DNA from: JABCZH01 sp963803775 | GTDB taxonomy: Bacteria > Acidobacteriota > Terriglobia > Terriglobales > Acidobacteriaceae | NCBI GenBank assembly: GCA_963803775.1 | Contig: CAWDNS010000003.1 | Location: forward strand, 186,001 to 250,000 | Length of the DNA: 64,000 nucleotides | Reading direction: 5' to 3' | In this document: piece by piece, positions 26,238 through 34,653 of the stretch | Layout: every line of letters begins with the position of its first letter | How positions within the stretch are numbered: the stretch's first letter is position 1 | Position numbers and translations under genes: made by a program | Notes under the pieces: model-generated | The model's database searches: none | What the model was told of the DNA's origin: nothing | The model's input: only the letters and a program-made list of their open reading frames with translations

Positions 26238-28064
26238 TTAGTACGGAGGAATGGGGGCCCTTGGGGGTAGGGCACGAATCACTTTGCGCAGTTGCTCGTA
26301 GTCCACATTAGCTCCACAAAGTTCTCGCAAATGTGCAAGCATAAACTCCGCTACGATTTCTGTACGAGCTTCCTGTGTCTTGAAAAAAACAATCTCCTTG
26401 CTCATTCTGCTAGAACTGGTTGCAACTCCATATGGCTGCGCATCTGGAAAAACTATCGCGTTCGGGTGGTAGTACGTTCCGTCTTCGCCAGGGAACGTTC
26501 CAAGTAGTTGGACATCCGCTGTGCAGTCGATTCGCTGCAGAACGCTTAAAGAGCCAGCATAGTTGTGCTCATCGAAGAAGTCGGATACGAAATTCCAGAA
26601 TTGCAAGCCTGCAATAAATAAGTCTGACACACTTTCCTGCCGATTGTCGTGGCGATCAATTTTCTCACAATATCTAAGAGCTCCCTCCTGCGTAATCTCA
26701 ATGTATCGTACGTACGTCAAATATCGGCCGACGCCCCCGGAGAGCCTAGCCTGCCATCGAACCATATGAGAGTTGGCCTTAACACTGGGCGGATAGAAGC
26801 TTCCGGGTACGATACCGTGAAAGCTTTCTTGCATCTTCTCTCTTACGCGTGTATCGAAAGCGCGATCTAGCCTCAGAAGAAGAGACAATCTGGGACGAAT
26901 GAACCAAGTCTGATAGGCGTACGTCGGTATATTCTCGCCATACTCGGGAACAAGCGGCTTAGTCTCGTCAAACGCACCGGCGATGCGCCTCTCTGCCGCT
27001 TCCAACTCGCCGACGGGTTTGTGATTGACCAATAGCTGTAGAAGTTGTTCCGAATGTTGCAGCGTTTCGCGCGTCTCCTCTTCTAACCCGTCTAGTTGAT
27101 TCGACTGAAGTAGGCGCTTGTGCACTTCAGCGACGATATGGGGGATATGCTGTGTGACCCTTTCCTTCAATTCTTCCGGGCTGTTGAACGTCGAGTATAA
27201 GGTGTCTTTCTGCCGCTCGCGTCGGTATTCTTCAAGCGACTCGAGTTCGTCTCGATTTGCGTTTCGGGGCACGTTTGCAGTAGAGAAATACAGTGCAACA
27301 TGTTTGCCCGCCTTGCGAAACCGCTCTATCTCCTCAATGGTTCCAGATTGAGCTTCACCGGTGGGTGTACCCAACCGCACGCCGAAGATTCCGATCAAGA
27401 AGTCCCCATGGTCTGCCATTTGCCTGTTGACGATAGCCTGCGGGCGATCACCAGATTCCGGGAATGAATGTGTCTCCCAACGTATTGGATTCAACATGAT
27501 TCCAGTCGTTGAGCAGTGGGCCGCGTTCCAAGCGTGTATAGCGTTAGTAACGACATCACGTTCTTTTCCGACATCTGAAGGAGACGCAATGAGCACATTA
27601 AACACAATGGCCGTGCGTGGAGAACGCATTGTCATTTGCGTCGAAGCCAAATCATAACCAATTCGATCGAGGCGAAACGATCGGGACTTTCCGGTGCCGT
27701 TTGGAGCTTTGAGCTTTTTGTCATTATCGACCTCGTCCAGAGCTTTGCGGCCTTCTTCTGATACATCGTAGAAACCATTACCCGCCGGGTCCAACAAGTA
27801 TCCTTGGTTAACCAACGCCGTCCAGGGCGCTCCGAGCAGGTACCTGCGCACATCGACATTTTCTGCGACCGCGTAACCAGCGGCTAACCCGTAAGGATCG
27901 TTGGGGAGTAACAAATTGCCCTTATGAAGGCCGCCTGTATTCTGCATCTGCGAATAGAGAACTGCCAATCGAGCAAGCAGAAGGTTTGCTTGTTCTGCGA
28001 GTGGGAGTTGCTTCAGCTCCGAAAGAGTCGGCGCAATTTCTGCGATGTTAAAAGCTTTTGCCAT
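26238..28064 (-). CDS. DUF4062 (TIR-like) domain protein
   Basis: 608 residues. Residues 1-125 look like a winged-helix domain (LSELKQLPLAEQANLLLARL, later NQGYLLDPAGNGFYDVSEEG). Residues about 155-265 are a DUF4062 domain: FNVLIASPSDVGKERDVV, then RWETHSFPESGDRPQAIVN, DFLIGIFGVRLGTPTGE, GTIEEIERF and KHVALYFS. DUF4062 has a TIR-like flavodoxin fold and occurs in NLR-like and defence proteins as sensor or NAD-targeting effector. A helical linker follows, then about 250 residues with no domain I can name. A defence role is inferred from the domain and from its place on an island beside the GTPase system. Confidence 0.72.
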   Translation of the reverse strand: MAKAFNIAEIAPTLSELKQLPLAEQANLLLARLAVLYSQMQNTGGLHKGNLLLPNDPYGLAAGYAVAENVDVRRYLLGAPWTALVNQGYLLDPAGNGFYDVSEEGRKALDEVDNDKKLKAPNGTGKSRSFRLDRIGYDLASTQMTMRSPRTAIVFNVLIASPSDVGKERDVVTNAIHAWNAAHCSTTGIMLNPIRWETHSFPESGDRPQAIVNRQMADHGDFLIGIFGVRLGTPTGEAQSGTIEEIERFRKAGKHVALYFSTANVPRNANRDELESLEEYRRERQKDTLYSTFNSPEELKERVTQHIPHIVAEVHKRLLQSNQLDGLEEETRETLQHSEQLLQLLVNHKPVGELEAAERRIAGAFDETKPLVPEYGENIPTYAYQTWFIRPRLSLLLRLDRAFDTRVREKMQESFHGIVPGSFYPPSVKANSHMVRWQARLSGGVGRYLTYVRYIEITQEGALRYCEKIDRHDNRQESVSDLFIAGLQFWNFVSDFFDEHNYAGSLSVLQRIDCTADVQLLGTFPGEDGTYYHPNAIVFPDAQPYGVATSSSRMSKEIVFFKTQEARTEIVAEFMLAHLRELCGANVDYEQLRKVIRALPPRAPIPPY

Positions 28065-28226
28065 GACTAATTATTGTAGTGTATGTGCCGTAAACCAGTC
28101 GCGTTCACGTTTCTTGAGAAAGTACGGGCAAACGTCCGACGGCAGTTCAGGCGGCGGCACGAATCGAAGTTTGGGCACTAACCCTGCCAAAATGTTCGAT
28201 CCTGTTGCATTCTAAGCGACACTTGA
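28065..28226. other. Intergenic region, no gene seen
   Basis: This lies between the divergent DUF4062 gene and the broken peptidase-like gene. It has no coding sequence I can support and probably carries the promoter of the DUF4062 gene on the minus strand. The rest of the gap is the hairpin cluster described separately. Confidence 0.4.
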
Positions 28227-28313
28227 GGCCGGGGTGAAACCCTGGCCCCAACCTTTTGGGGTGATCGCGGGGAACCCCCGCATACCATCTCCGCGGTATG
28301 ACCGGTCTTTTTT
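28227..28313 (+). ncRNA. Cluster of four to five consecutive hairpins ending in a T run
   Basis: Back-to-back stems: GGCCGGGG/CCCTGGCC (28227-28247, one G-T pair), CCCCAA/TTGGGG (28246-28261), GCGGGG/CCCCGC (28267-28281), ATACC/GGTAT (28282-28299), then the palindrome GACCGGTC followed by TTTTTT (28300-28313). Such dense structure ending in a terminator-like tail suggests a small structured RNA or leader before the gene at 28384. No known RNA family is recognised. Confidence 0.4.
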
Positions 28314-28383
28314 CGATTCGTCGCGTCGAAAGGTTACCCTCGCCTGCACATCTCTGAGCGATTTCAGCTTACAATTTGCCCGT

Positions 28384-29016
28384 ATGGAATCAATAGAAGA
28401 AATGATGCTGGATTATCAGAAGAGTGCTGCCTATCATGAGGCGGCACATGAGATCGTGTGCATAGCGCAGGAAATTCCAATCCGCGACCTCGGGCTCCGT
28501 ATCGATTCCAAAGGCCGCGGGGTATCACATACCTAATGCAGAAACGCCGGAGATCTGAAGAATACAGCGACCGATATCCGGGAGAGGGAAGAAAGCATCA
28601 TTCTCCTGTTTGCCGGATATTGGGGGCAGGTGCGGATTTTCCCGGACATGAAATATGAAGCGATAGCGCAAGATCAAAGCCAGGTCGATGCGCTGCTCGA
28701 TGAAATGCACCCGCACAAATCTAGCGACTGGCACACCGCAAAGAACAGATTGCGGGATGAATCCGAGAGGATTGTTGCGGAATACTGGCCAGCGATTGAC
28801 GCCTTGGCAAAGGCATTGTGGAATAGGCCGTGGAAGAATCGGGAACAGCTTCCGCAGCCTGATATGGGTTGGTCGGACGACCAGACAGAAAAATCACTGA
28901 ATGCAAAAGAGGTCGAAGCTATTGTGAGGCCATTTGGGCTGAACCCGAAGATCAGACCTGATGAAGTCGGTAGCTACAGTCGAGACTCAGAATGCAAGAT
29001 TTCAACAGAATCCTAA
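28384..29016 (+). pseudogene. HEAAH zinc-peptidase-like gene with in-frame stop
   Basis: From the ATG at 28384 the frame reads SAAYHEAAHEIVCIAQ, an HExxH zinc site in the 'AyHEAgHa' context of FtsH/M41-like peptidases. TAA follows at 28534-28536 after RGVSHT. The same frame then continues without shift for 160 codons (IREREESIILLFAGYWGQVR onward), matching the helical second half ('rE..i..L.AG..a') of small M41-like proteins. So one nonsense mutation splits a gene of about 210 codons. Either the gene is dead, or the stop is a sequence error. The second half alone has no metal site. Confidence 0.6.
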
Positions 29017-29494
29017 GACGAAGTTGGATATGCTGTTGCCGGTTTGCAACACGTGTGCATGACAGAGACGAGGCCAGAATCTAGCTTTAGTGGTTGGTGC
29101 GGGGTTTTCCCTGCACGCGCGACTCCCACTTCAAATGGACTTCAGCGATGCACTTTTGCGTGGACGCGTAGTGCCCGTGGCAACTAGATTGTCGGTCTTG
29201 GCGAACCAACTCCAGTGCCTCGCCGGGTTTCCGTGACCGTGAGTGATGCCGCGAGGGCAGGCGGCGTACGCTGCTCACAAAGCAAAGGATCAATGGATCA
29301 ATGCCTCGTTGACTGCGCGGTTGAAACGGCGGGGACCAAACGGGCCGGCAAGCACTCTGGCAGAACCTCATGCGGGAAGCTAGATTCGCTCAGGTAGCGC
29401 ACACACGAGGTGAACGGGTGTATGGTAACGGCCCAGAATCCTGCGCCCGACCGGCTGATCGACAGTCAGTTGACCAGTTGACCCGACATGGAGA
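29017..29494. other. Gene-free gap before the GTPase operon
   Basis: About 480 bases downstream of the last gene of the GTPase operon. I see no coding sequence with a binding site or protein-like composition, no clear terminator and no repeat. Confidence 0.45.
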
Positions 29495-31681
29495 TCAAAG
29501 ATCCAACTTAAGTTCACCGCGCCGATTCCGCCGAAACGATGCACGAAACACCTCTTTCTGAGGCTCTGTCGCGGGAAGAAAACCTCCTAAGACGTCGGAG
29601 GCTATTTCACGGATCAACTCTTCCCCCCGTGCGACCTCACGGCAGGAATAGAATATGCTCCGCAAAGTTGCGGGCCGATTCACACATCTGAGGAATTGCT
29701 CTCGCGGCCAATCCCTTTGTACGAATCGTTCGACGAGAGCCCTTCGTAGTCGCTCACAGTGGTCCCAGTTTTTCGTATAACCCAGAACGGGAACATCCGG
29801 CTCCAAGGATTTCCAAGCACGATAGCTCAATGGGTCTGGAGCATCATCCCGCGCTGAAGCGTGGACATGTTCGAAACTTGTTGTCGCCAAGATCACAGCC
29901 TCGGGCTCGGTCTGCTGGAACGCAACCGAAACTAGAAACGAGGCGGCCTCGCCGTTCGGAAATGCAAGTATGGCGTCCGGCATTTCTTTCGCAAGCTTGA
30001 TCCAAGGTTTCAATCCCCAATTGCGAACCTGCGCCTGATGGGGATCGAGCAGCCCAGCCAAAATCACCATCGCAGCGTTCGAATTGCAGTACTCTGCCTG
30101 TCCTAGGAACGAAGCCAATTCGGGTTGATGTGTCGACAGAGCTGCTCGCCACGCAGTGCTGATGAAGGACCGGCCCGACCCGTTTGTCAGCTCTCGACTC
30201 AGGATTGTCTTAATGACATCCCTCGGAAACCGCTCAACGACTGAGTTTGCAAATCGATCGTCCCCGACATCGAGCAGAAAGGGAATCCAGGAGGTTGCCG
30301 GAAGCGCGGATTCCTGATTGCCAGCCAAAAAATCCAAGACGCTGAGATACGTCTGCACCGGAATTGGACATTGCCAAAATGCAATCGACAAAACAAGGCG
30401 GGGATTTCGTGCGACCAGGGCCAGGAGCAGTCCGGGCCGGTCTTTTGCGATTTCACAGGCTTCGGGAATAGTTAGGGCGTCAACGGAGCCAGCGACAATC
30501 TCATCACCCAGTGGGTTGATGGGTGAGTCAAGGAGCCCGAGAAGAAAGGCCTTGCTACGGTCCCGGTGGTCCAACCAGAATCTACGACCCCGCTCCCGCA
30601 ATTCCAAATCTGCACCGTCGAAGCTAGCCCAATTAGCGGTCCGTGCCAGTTGCCTGAGGCGCGCCTCTTCCGCAATTTCCGAGCCCTCCAGATGGGAGCC
30701 GCTCGCGGCTCCAAACAGTTCCAATTTCAGGGCTCGTCCGCACTTGGCTTCTGGAAAAACCTCTCCCAGTCGCAGGGCACTCTCTGAAAGCGCCGAAGCC
30801 TTCAATCGCATGTCCGTGCGAGAAAAATCGAGGAATAAACCAGCTAGCTTAGCGAACAGAACGCGTCCCCCTGCGCAGGGCTCCGCATAACGCCAGACAA
30901 AATTGCGAAACGCGTCTCTGCTTCCTGCCAGATCCAAAGCCGCGGCCTCCAACCAAGGTTCCGCATCCGGCGCACGCTCTACAGCTGGAATAGACGGAAA
31001 AAGATATCCAGCCGGATTACGTCGCAGCTCCGGAGCCAATTTCTGAGGAATGACCTGCAAGTCAAATGTCTGCCCGCCGAGTGTTCTGCTTGAAAGAGAA
31101 CCGCTGCAAAAGCGGAAAGCGACCCGGAGGGCAGGCCACTGTTGCGACCAAACCCGCAATACTAAGTCTTCAAGAAAACGCGAATCACGCGCGGGAATAA
31201 GGACTGGCTTCTCCTCTTTGGCATACACGGCCGCGACAATAACCTTCGCGTCCGCAGTGCTGAATTGAGGGATTGAGGTCCGATTAACAACGGGACTCGG
31301 CTGTACGGGATGCACATAGGAGTTGAGGTAATCTGCATCTCCATACTCTGGACGCTGGAAGAGCGGAACCAAGCTGTAGATGTCGGCAATCTCGCCGATG
31401 TTCTCATTTCGAACAATCAGCGCGTGCGACCACACGCACCCAGGACGCTCCATTTCTGGCGCGTACCAAGTTTTTACAACCGCGTAGCTCTCCTCCCCTG
31501 GCACCGGATAACCGCTGACATATTCTTCAAAGCCCTCCACCATGCGAGGACCGGACATGTCAGTCAAGGTCAGGAGGTTCCGCTCTGTCGTGGGAACAAA
31601 CTTGCGCGAAGCCTGCAATAGCCGATGACCTTCACGATATCCGAACAAAGCTTGATCGATCCGAATCTCCGGCCTTTCCAT
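29495..31681 (-). CDS. GAP1-like protein of a GTPase-centred conflict system
   Basis: 728 residues from the ATG at 31679-31681, which overlaps the stop of the upstream GTPase gene (TGATG); two earlier in-frame ATGs exist. The N-terminus (DQALFGYREGHRLLQASRKF, then LLTLTDMSGP and a WSHALIV stretch) matches the GAP1-N1 domain ('GTPase-associated protein 1') predicted for double-GTPase conflict systems. A mostly helical middle and C-terminal part of 500 residues follows, as in full GAP1 proteins. It is the last gene of a five-gene operon with both GTPases. In the proposed model it couples target sensing to GTPase state. Biochemical function unknown; naming rests on recognised sequence patterns and context. 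Confidence 0.75.
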   Translation of the reverse strand: MERPEIRIDQALFGYREGHRLLQASRKFVPTTERNLLTLTDMSGPRMVEGFEEYVSGYPVPGEESYAVVKTWYAPEMERPGCVWSHALIVRNENIGEIADIYSLVPLFQRPEYGDADYLNSYVHPVQPSPVVNRTSIPQFSTADAKVIVAAVYAKEEKPVLIPARDSRFLEDLVLRVWSQQWPALRVAFRFCSGSLSSRTLGGQTFDLQVIPQKLAPELRRNPAGYLFPSIPAVERAPDAEPWLEAAALDLAGSRDAFRNFVWRYAEPCAGGRVLFAKLAGLFLDFSRTDMRLKASALSESALRLGEVFPEAKCGRALKLELFGAASGSHLEGSEIAEEARLRQLARTANWASFDGADLELRERGRRFWLDHRDRSKAFLLGLLDSPINPLGDEIVAGSVDALTIPEACEIAKDRPGLLLALVARNPRLVLSIAFWQCPIPVQTYLSVLDFLAGNQESALPATSWIPFLLDVGDDRFANSVVERFPRDVIKTILSRELTNGSGRSFISTAWRAALSTHQPELASFLGQAEYCNSNAAMVILAGLLDPHQAQVRNWGLKPWIKLAKEMPDAILAFPNGEAASFLVSVAFQQTEPEAVILATTSFEHVHASARDDAPDPLSYRAWKSLEPDVPVLGYTKNWDHCERLRRALVERFVQRDWPREQFLRCVNRPATLRSIFYSCREVARGEELIREIASDVLGGFLPATEPQKEVFRASFRRNRRGELKLDL

Positions 31682-32580
31682 CAGCATCCCGTCTCGCGTA
31701 AGCCGAGACACCAGCGAACGGGCTCGGAAATGTCGTGCGCGCCGCAGTCTGGGCCATCTATAAGAATGCGCTCTGAGGTATGTGCGTGATTCTGGAGCGC
31801 ATCCCTGTCCTTCTTTAAATCGCCTCCTTGCGCGCTGACGCCGTACACTCTCACGGTAAACAATTCAAAATTGCTCCGCAGATATTGATCCAGATAGGAC
31901 ATCCGATCAATCAACCACTGACGGGGTCCAGCTTCTCCCGGATAGTTCTCGCGAACCAAGTCCCAAGCTGAAACGATAACTGCGACTCGAACCGGTCGCT
32001 TTGCCCGTTGCGTTTTCTCAGTGAACTGCAACAAATCGACAAGTTGAACTTGGGTGGGTGCCTTTAGGGGAGACCATTCCTCAACACTCGCCTCTGTAGA
32101 GGGTTCTTCTACCTCCACTTGCAGGCTCGCAAGTCCTTGCTCTTCTTCCGGAATAGCTGCCTCAGCCATCCGCTGCATCTCCGCAATCGTGAAGGGCTCT
32201 TTCAGAGTCTCGGGATGCACAAAGACAAGCAGGCCGTCTGCGGCCGAGACCAATTGGTCATACTCCTTGGTCCAATGTCTTTCCGCCCAAGCCCCTTCGA
32301 AACTCTCACCCGAAAGGTCCGGGAATAATACTTCCCCAACTCCTCCCCGATCATCACGAAGCCAAAGTGTGGTCGGCTGCTCCTGGCCCGGAATCGTTCT
32401 CCCGACCTTCTCTAGACGCAGCCAATCGCTCCGTATGCTGTTTAAATGCTTAGCGTTCTCCGAAATCCGTTCGAGCGAAAGCGAGGCTGGCACTTCTCCG
32501 CTCTCCGCAACATGCCACAAGGCCGCTAGGAATGTAGTCTTACCCACTTCTGGAAGTCCGATACTCAGAATGTTAGTCAT
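31681..32580 (-). CDS. Double-GTPase type 1 (DO-GTPase1-like)
   Basis: 299 residues from the ATG at 32578-32580, which overlaps the stop of the preceding gene; an ATG four codons upstream is less likely. The P-loop GLPEVGKTT (residues 8-16) is followed by FLAALWHV. DLSGESFEGAW is the switch II/Walker B equivalent, HWTKEYDQLVSAADGLLVFV follows, and VIVSAWDLV stands for the N/TKxD guanine-specificity motif. This fits a TRAFAC-like GTPase of the DO-GTPase1 family predicted to pair with GAP1. The neighbouring gene encodes the second GTPase, so the two probably work as partners. Nucleotide preference is inferred. Confidence 0.78.
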   Translation of the reverse strand: MTNILSIGLPEVGKTTFLAALWHVAESGEVPASLSLERISENAKHLNSIRSDWLRLEKVGRTIPGQEQPTTLWLRDDRGGVGEVLFPDLSGESFEGAWAERHWTKEYDQLVSAADGLLVFVHPETLKEPFTIAEMQRMAEAAIPEEEQGLASLQVEVEEPSTEASVEEWSPLKAPTQVQLVDLLQFTEKTQRAKRPVRVAVIVSAWDLVRENYPGEAGPRQWLIDRMSYLDQYLRSNFELFTVRVYGVSAQGGDLKKDRDALQNHAHTSERILIDGPDCGAHDISEPVRWCLGLRETGC

Positions 32581-33535
32581 CGGCCCTCGCATACAAGTTT
32601 CCGGCTTCGCGCAAAGCGAACTCGTCGAAAGGAGTCCGCAGTTTTGTCAGCGGCAGCCGTCGCTTTTGGGGCGCGCTTTTTCGCGGAGGTTCTTCCGTCC
32701 ATGATTGCAGTAGGTTCCCCAAGCCGTAGGCTGGGTGCAGAGCACTCTTATAGTGGGGTCGCGCTGCGACAGGAATTACACGAAGTCGCCCGATACCTTT
32801 TTCAAATACTTCGAAAGCCTGCTCCAGTGATCGCAGAATTTCAGCCGCTTTTTCCTCTCCGATTCGATCAAGTACCAAATCCCATTTCGTCACAAGAACG
32901 TCCACTTTTGCGTCGGGATCGAACATCTCTTCCTCGATACAACGGCGCATGAGCATCAAGGCGTTTGCACGCGTATGCGCACTCGAATCCTTCGACGCTA
33001 GCCTGCCTCCGTCCACGAGATGCGCGAAGTGATCCGCACGGCGAAAGATCGTCATGGCTCGGAGAGCAGTTGCTGAATCAAGCGCATCGTCGTAGTGTTC
33101 GCCAGACATATCCGCCAATAAAAGATGCTTGATTGGAGAACGGAGATCCTCCCTTCGCAGTTTCATGTGGTAAAAAAGAATGCCTTCTTGATGCCTCGTT
33201 CGCACAGTTACCGGCTTTTCTCCACCAGAAGCAGCACGGGAATCGAAACAACGCTCCTCAAAACCAATTAGTGTCCTCGATCCCGATCCTAAGTAGCCAG
33301 CAAAGGGCGCACGCTGAAAGCCGTCATGAAGGCTTGCGAGCAGCGTTGTTTTCCCGCACTTTGGAGCACCCACGAGAACCACTATTGGCGCACCGTTTGC
33401 TCGCAGCACGCCGGATGCATCGACTTCTGCAAGCGGTTTACCTAGCGGAAGGTTAACCAACTGGTCGCTCGCGGCAGCCTTTTCCAGCGGTTCCGTGACA
33501 AGAATTGGTGGATCGGTCGGTGGCATCGTGGTCAC
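32573..33535 (-). CDS. Double-GTPase type 2 (DO-GTPase2-like)
   Basis: 320 residues from GTG at 33533-33535, supported by AAGGAGG eight bases upstream; an ATG three codons later is too far from that site. After a 45-residue flexible start the P-loop GAPKCGKTT (56-64) is followed by LLASLHDGFQRAPFAGY. DMSGEHYDDAL near 142 is the switch II motif, RRADHFAHLVDGGRL follows, and VLVTKWDLV near 217 is the guanine motif. The last 60 residues are basic. The pattern matches DO-GTPase2. It starts 3 bases after the stop of the helical-protein gene and overlaps the next GTPase gene. Confidence 0.78.
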   Translation of the reverse strand: MTTMPPTDPPILVTEPLEKAAASDQLVNLPLGKPLAEVDASGVLRANGAPIVVLVGAPKCGKTTLLASLHDGFQRAPFAGYLGSGSRTLIGFEERCFDSRAASGGEKPVTVRTRHQEGILFYHMKLRREDLRSPIKHLLLADMSGEHYDDALDSATALRAMTIFRRADHFAHLVDGGRLASKDSSAHTRANALMLMRRCIEEEMFDPDAKVDVLVTKWDLVLDRIGEEKAAEILRSLEQAFEVFEKGIGRLRVIPVAARPHYKSALHPAYGLGNLLQSWTEEPPRKSAPQKRRLPLTKLRTPFDEFALREAGNLYARADD

Positions 33536-33538
33536 AGC

Positions 33539-34633
33539 TCAGGCCTCCTTGGTACTCAGAGCTCTCACCAATAAGAGCTCACTGTAGATCTGTAGCGCAA
33601 GCAGCGTTGGGGCCAGGTTTCCGCTCGCCACTAACCCTGTCGCATAGTCAAATGCAGCGGTCCAACCCGCCCCACCGCCAACCTCGACTGATTTTGCGAT
33701 TCCAAACAGCATCGGACACAGGTCCGGCAACTGCTGCACCGGTGCTAAATCTGAAACCCAACCTTCCTTCCATTCCTTTATGCACTCGTTCACACCGTCA
33801 GAGATACGGACATACGAGGGAACTTCGGCTCTCACAAGGCGGAGCATGCGATTCAGAAACGCTGGCGCGGCGAATGGACCGGGCATGAATTGCGTCAGAG
33901 CCGCCAAATCTCTCGCGCCCCAGTAGCACGCTTCCGGAACGCTCAAATCCCGGAACGCCTTCGTTCCATCTAGAGTGTGTTCTCCGAACAACCACCACAA
34001 GATGTCGGATTGCTCTGATAGTCTCTGGACGGCTTGATTGACCGCAGTATTGATTGAGTTTGTGTGCACCGTATGTTGCCCCAGCAAGTCCTTGAGGACA
34101 ACATCCATTCCGCTCCATGCGCTATTGACGTCAACGACTGCCACTCCACCGCGCTCCGTGATCCGCTTGGTTAAAGCTGCAACGTTCATATCCTTCACCG
34201 GATTGTTAGCAACAGCGCGAACTCGCACAGATTCTCCCGCAAGATAGCCCATGCATTCATCAACCACACCCTGTAGTCTCGTGGGTTTCCGCAGCCCTTG
34301 CGTTTCGATGCACGATACGCCCAGGGCCGTGGCGTCCGCTTGTGTCGAGGACTTCGACACGACTACCGCGATCACACCTCCGGCGAGGACAGTCAATTCC
34401 ATTTGATCATTGTCAGCAAGATACGTTTTGTCTTCTTTCGCCGCGCCGCGGATTTCCTCGGATGCGCTAGCTCCGCCTGGTAGACTGAAAAACACGCGTA
34501 GAAGGTCCGGGATCTTCTTCAACTTCACGTCGGCGGCAACTGCTTCGACGGCCTTCCAACGCGCCGCAAGCGTTTCGGCGCTTGGTCGAAGAGATATTTC
34601 GTTGTACCAGTCTGCGAATTTTGTGTGCACCAT
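33539..34633 (-). CDS. GASH-like helical protein of the GTPase system
   Basis: 364 residues if it starts at the ATG at 34631-34633, just after AAAGGAG; GTG one codon on is equally possible. A longer frame overlapping the upstream gene lacks a binding site. The protein is helical throughout (FADWYNEISLRPSAETLAAR, later ARDLAALTQFMPGPFAAPAF and a Leu-rich C-terminus) with a central alpha/beta stretch (VTVLAGGVIAVVVSK-like). This corresponds to the GTPase-associated system helical domain (GASH) protein that accompanies GAP1 and the two double-GTPases. It probably acts as scaffold or adaptor. The assignment leans partly on position in the operon. Confidence 0.65.
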   Translation of the reverse strand: MVHTKFADWYNEISLRPSAETLAARWKAVEAVAADVKLKKIPDLLRVFFSLPGGASASEEIRGAAKEDKTYLADNDQMELTVLAGGVIAVVVSKSSTQADATALGVSCIETQGLRKPTRLQGVVDECMGYLAGESVRVRAVANNPVKDMNVAALTKRITERGGVAVVDVNSAWSGMDVVLKDLLGQHTVHTNSINTAVNQAVQRLSEQSDILWWLFGEHTLDGTKAFRDLSVPEACYWGARDLAALTQFMPGPFAAPAFLNRMLRLVRAEVPSYVRISDGVNECIKEWKEGWVSDLAPVQQLPDLCPMLFGIAKSVEVGGGAGWTAAFDYATGLVASGNLAPTLLALQIYSELLLVRALSTKEA

Positions 34634-34653
34634 CGCTCCTTTCGCGATCACTC

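Noticed and set aside
29087..29371. 94-codon minus-strand frame in the gap after the GTPase operon
   Set aside because: Arg/Ser/Pro-rich random-looking composition with no start signal.
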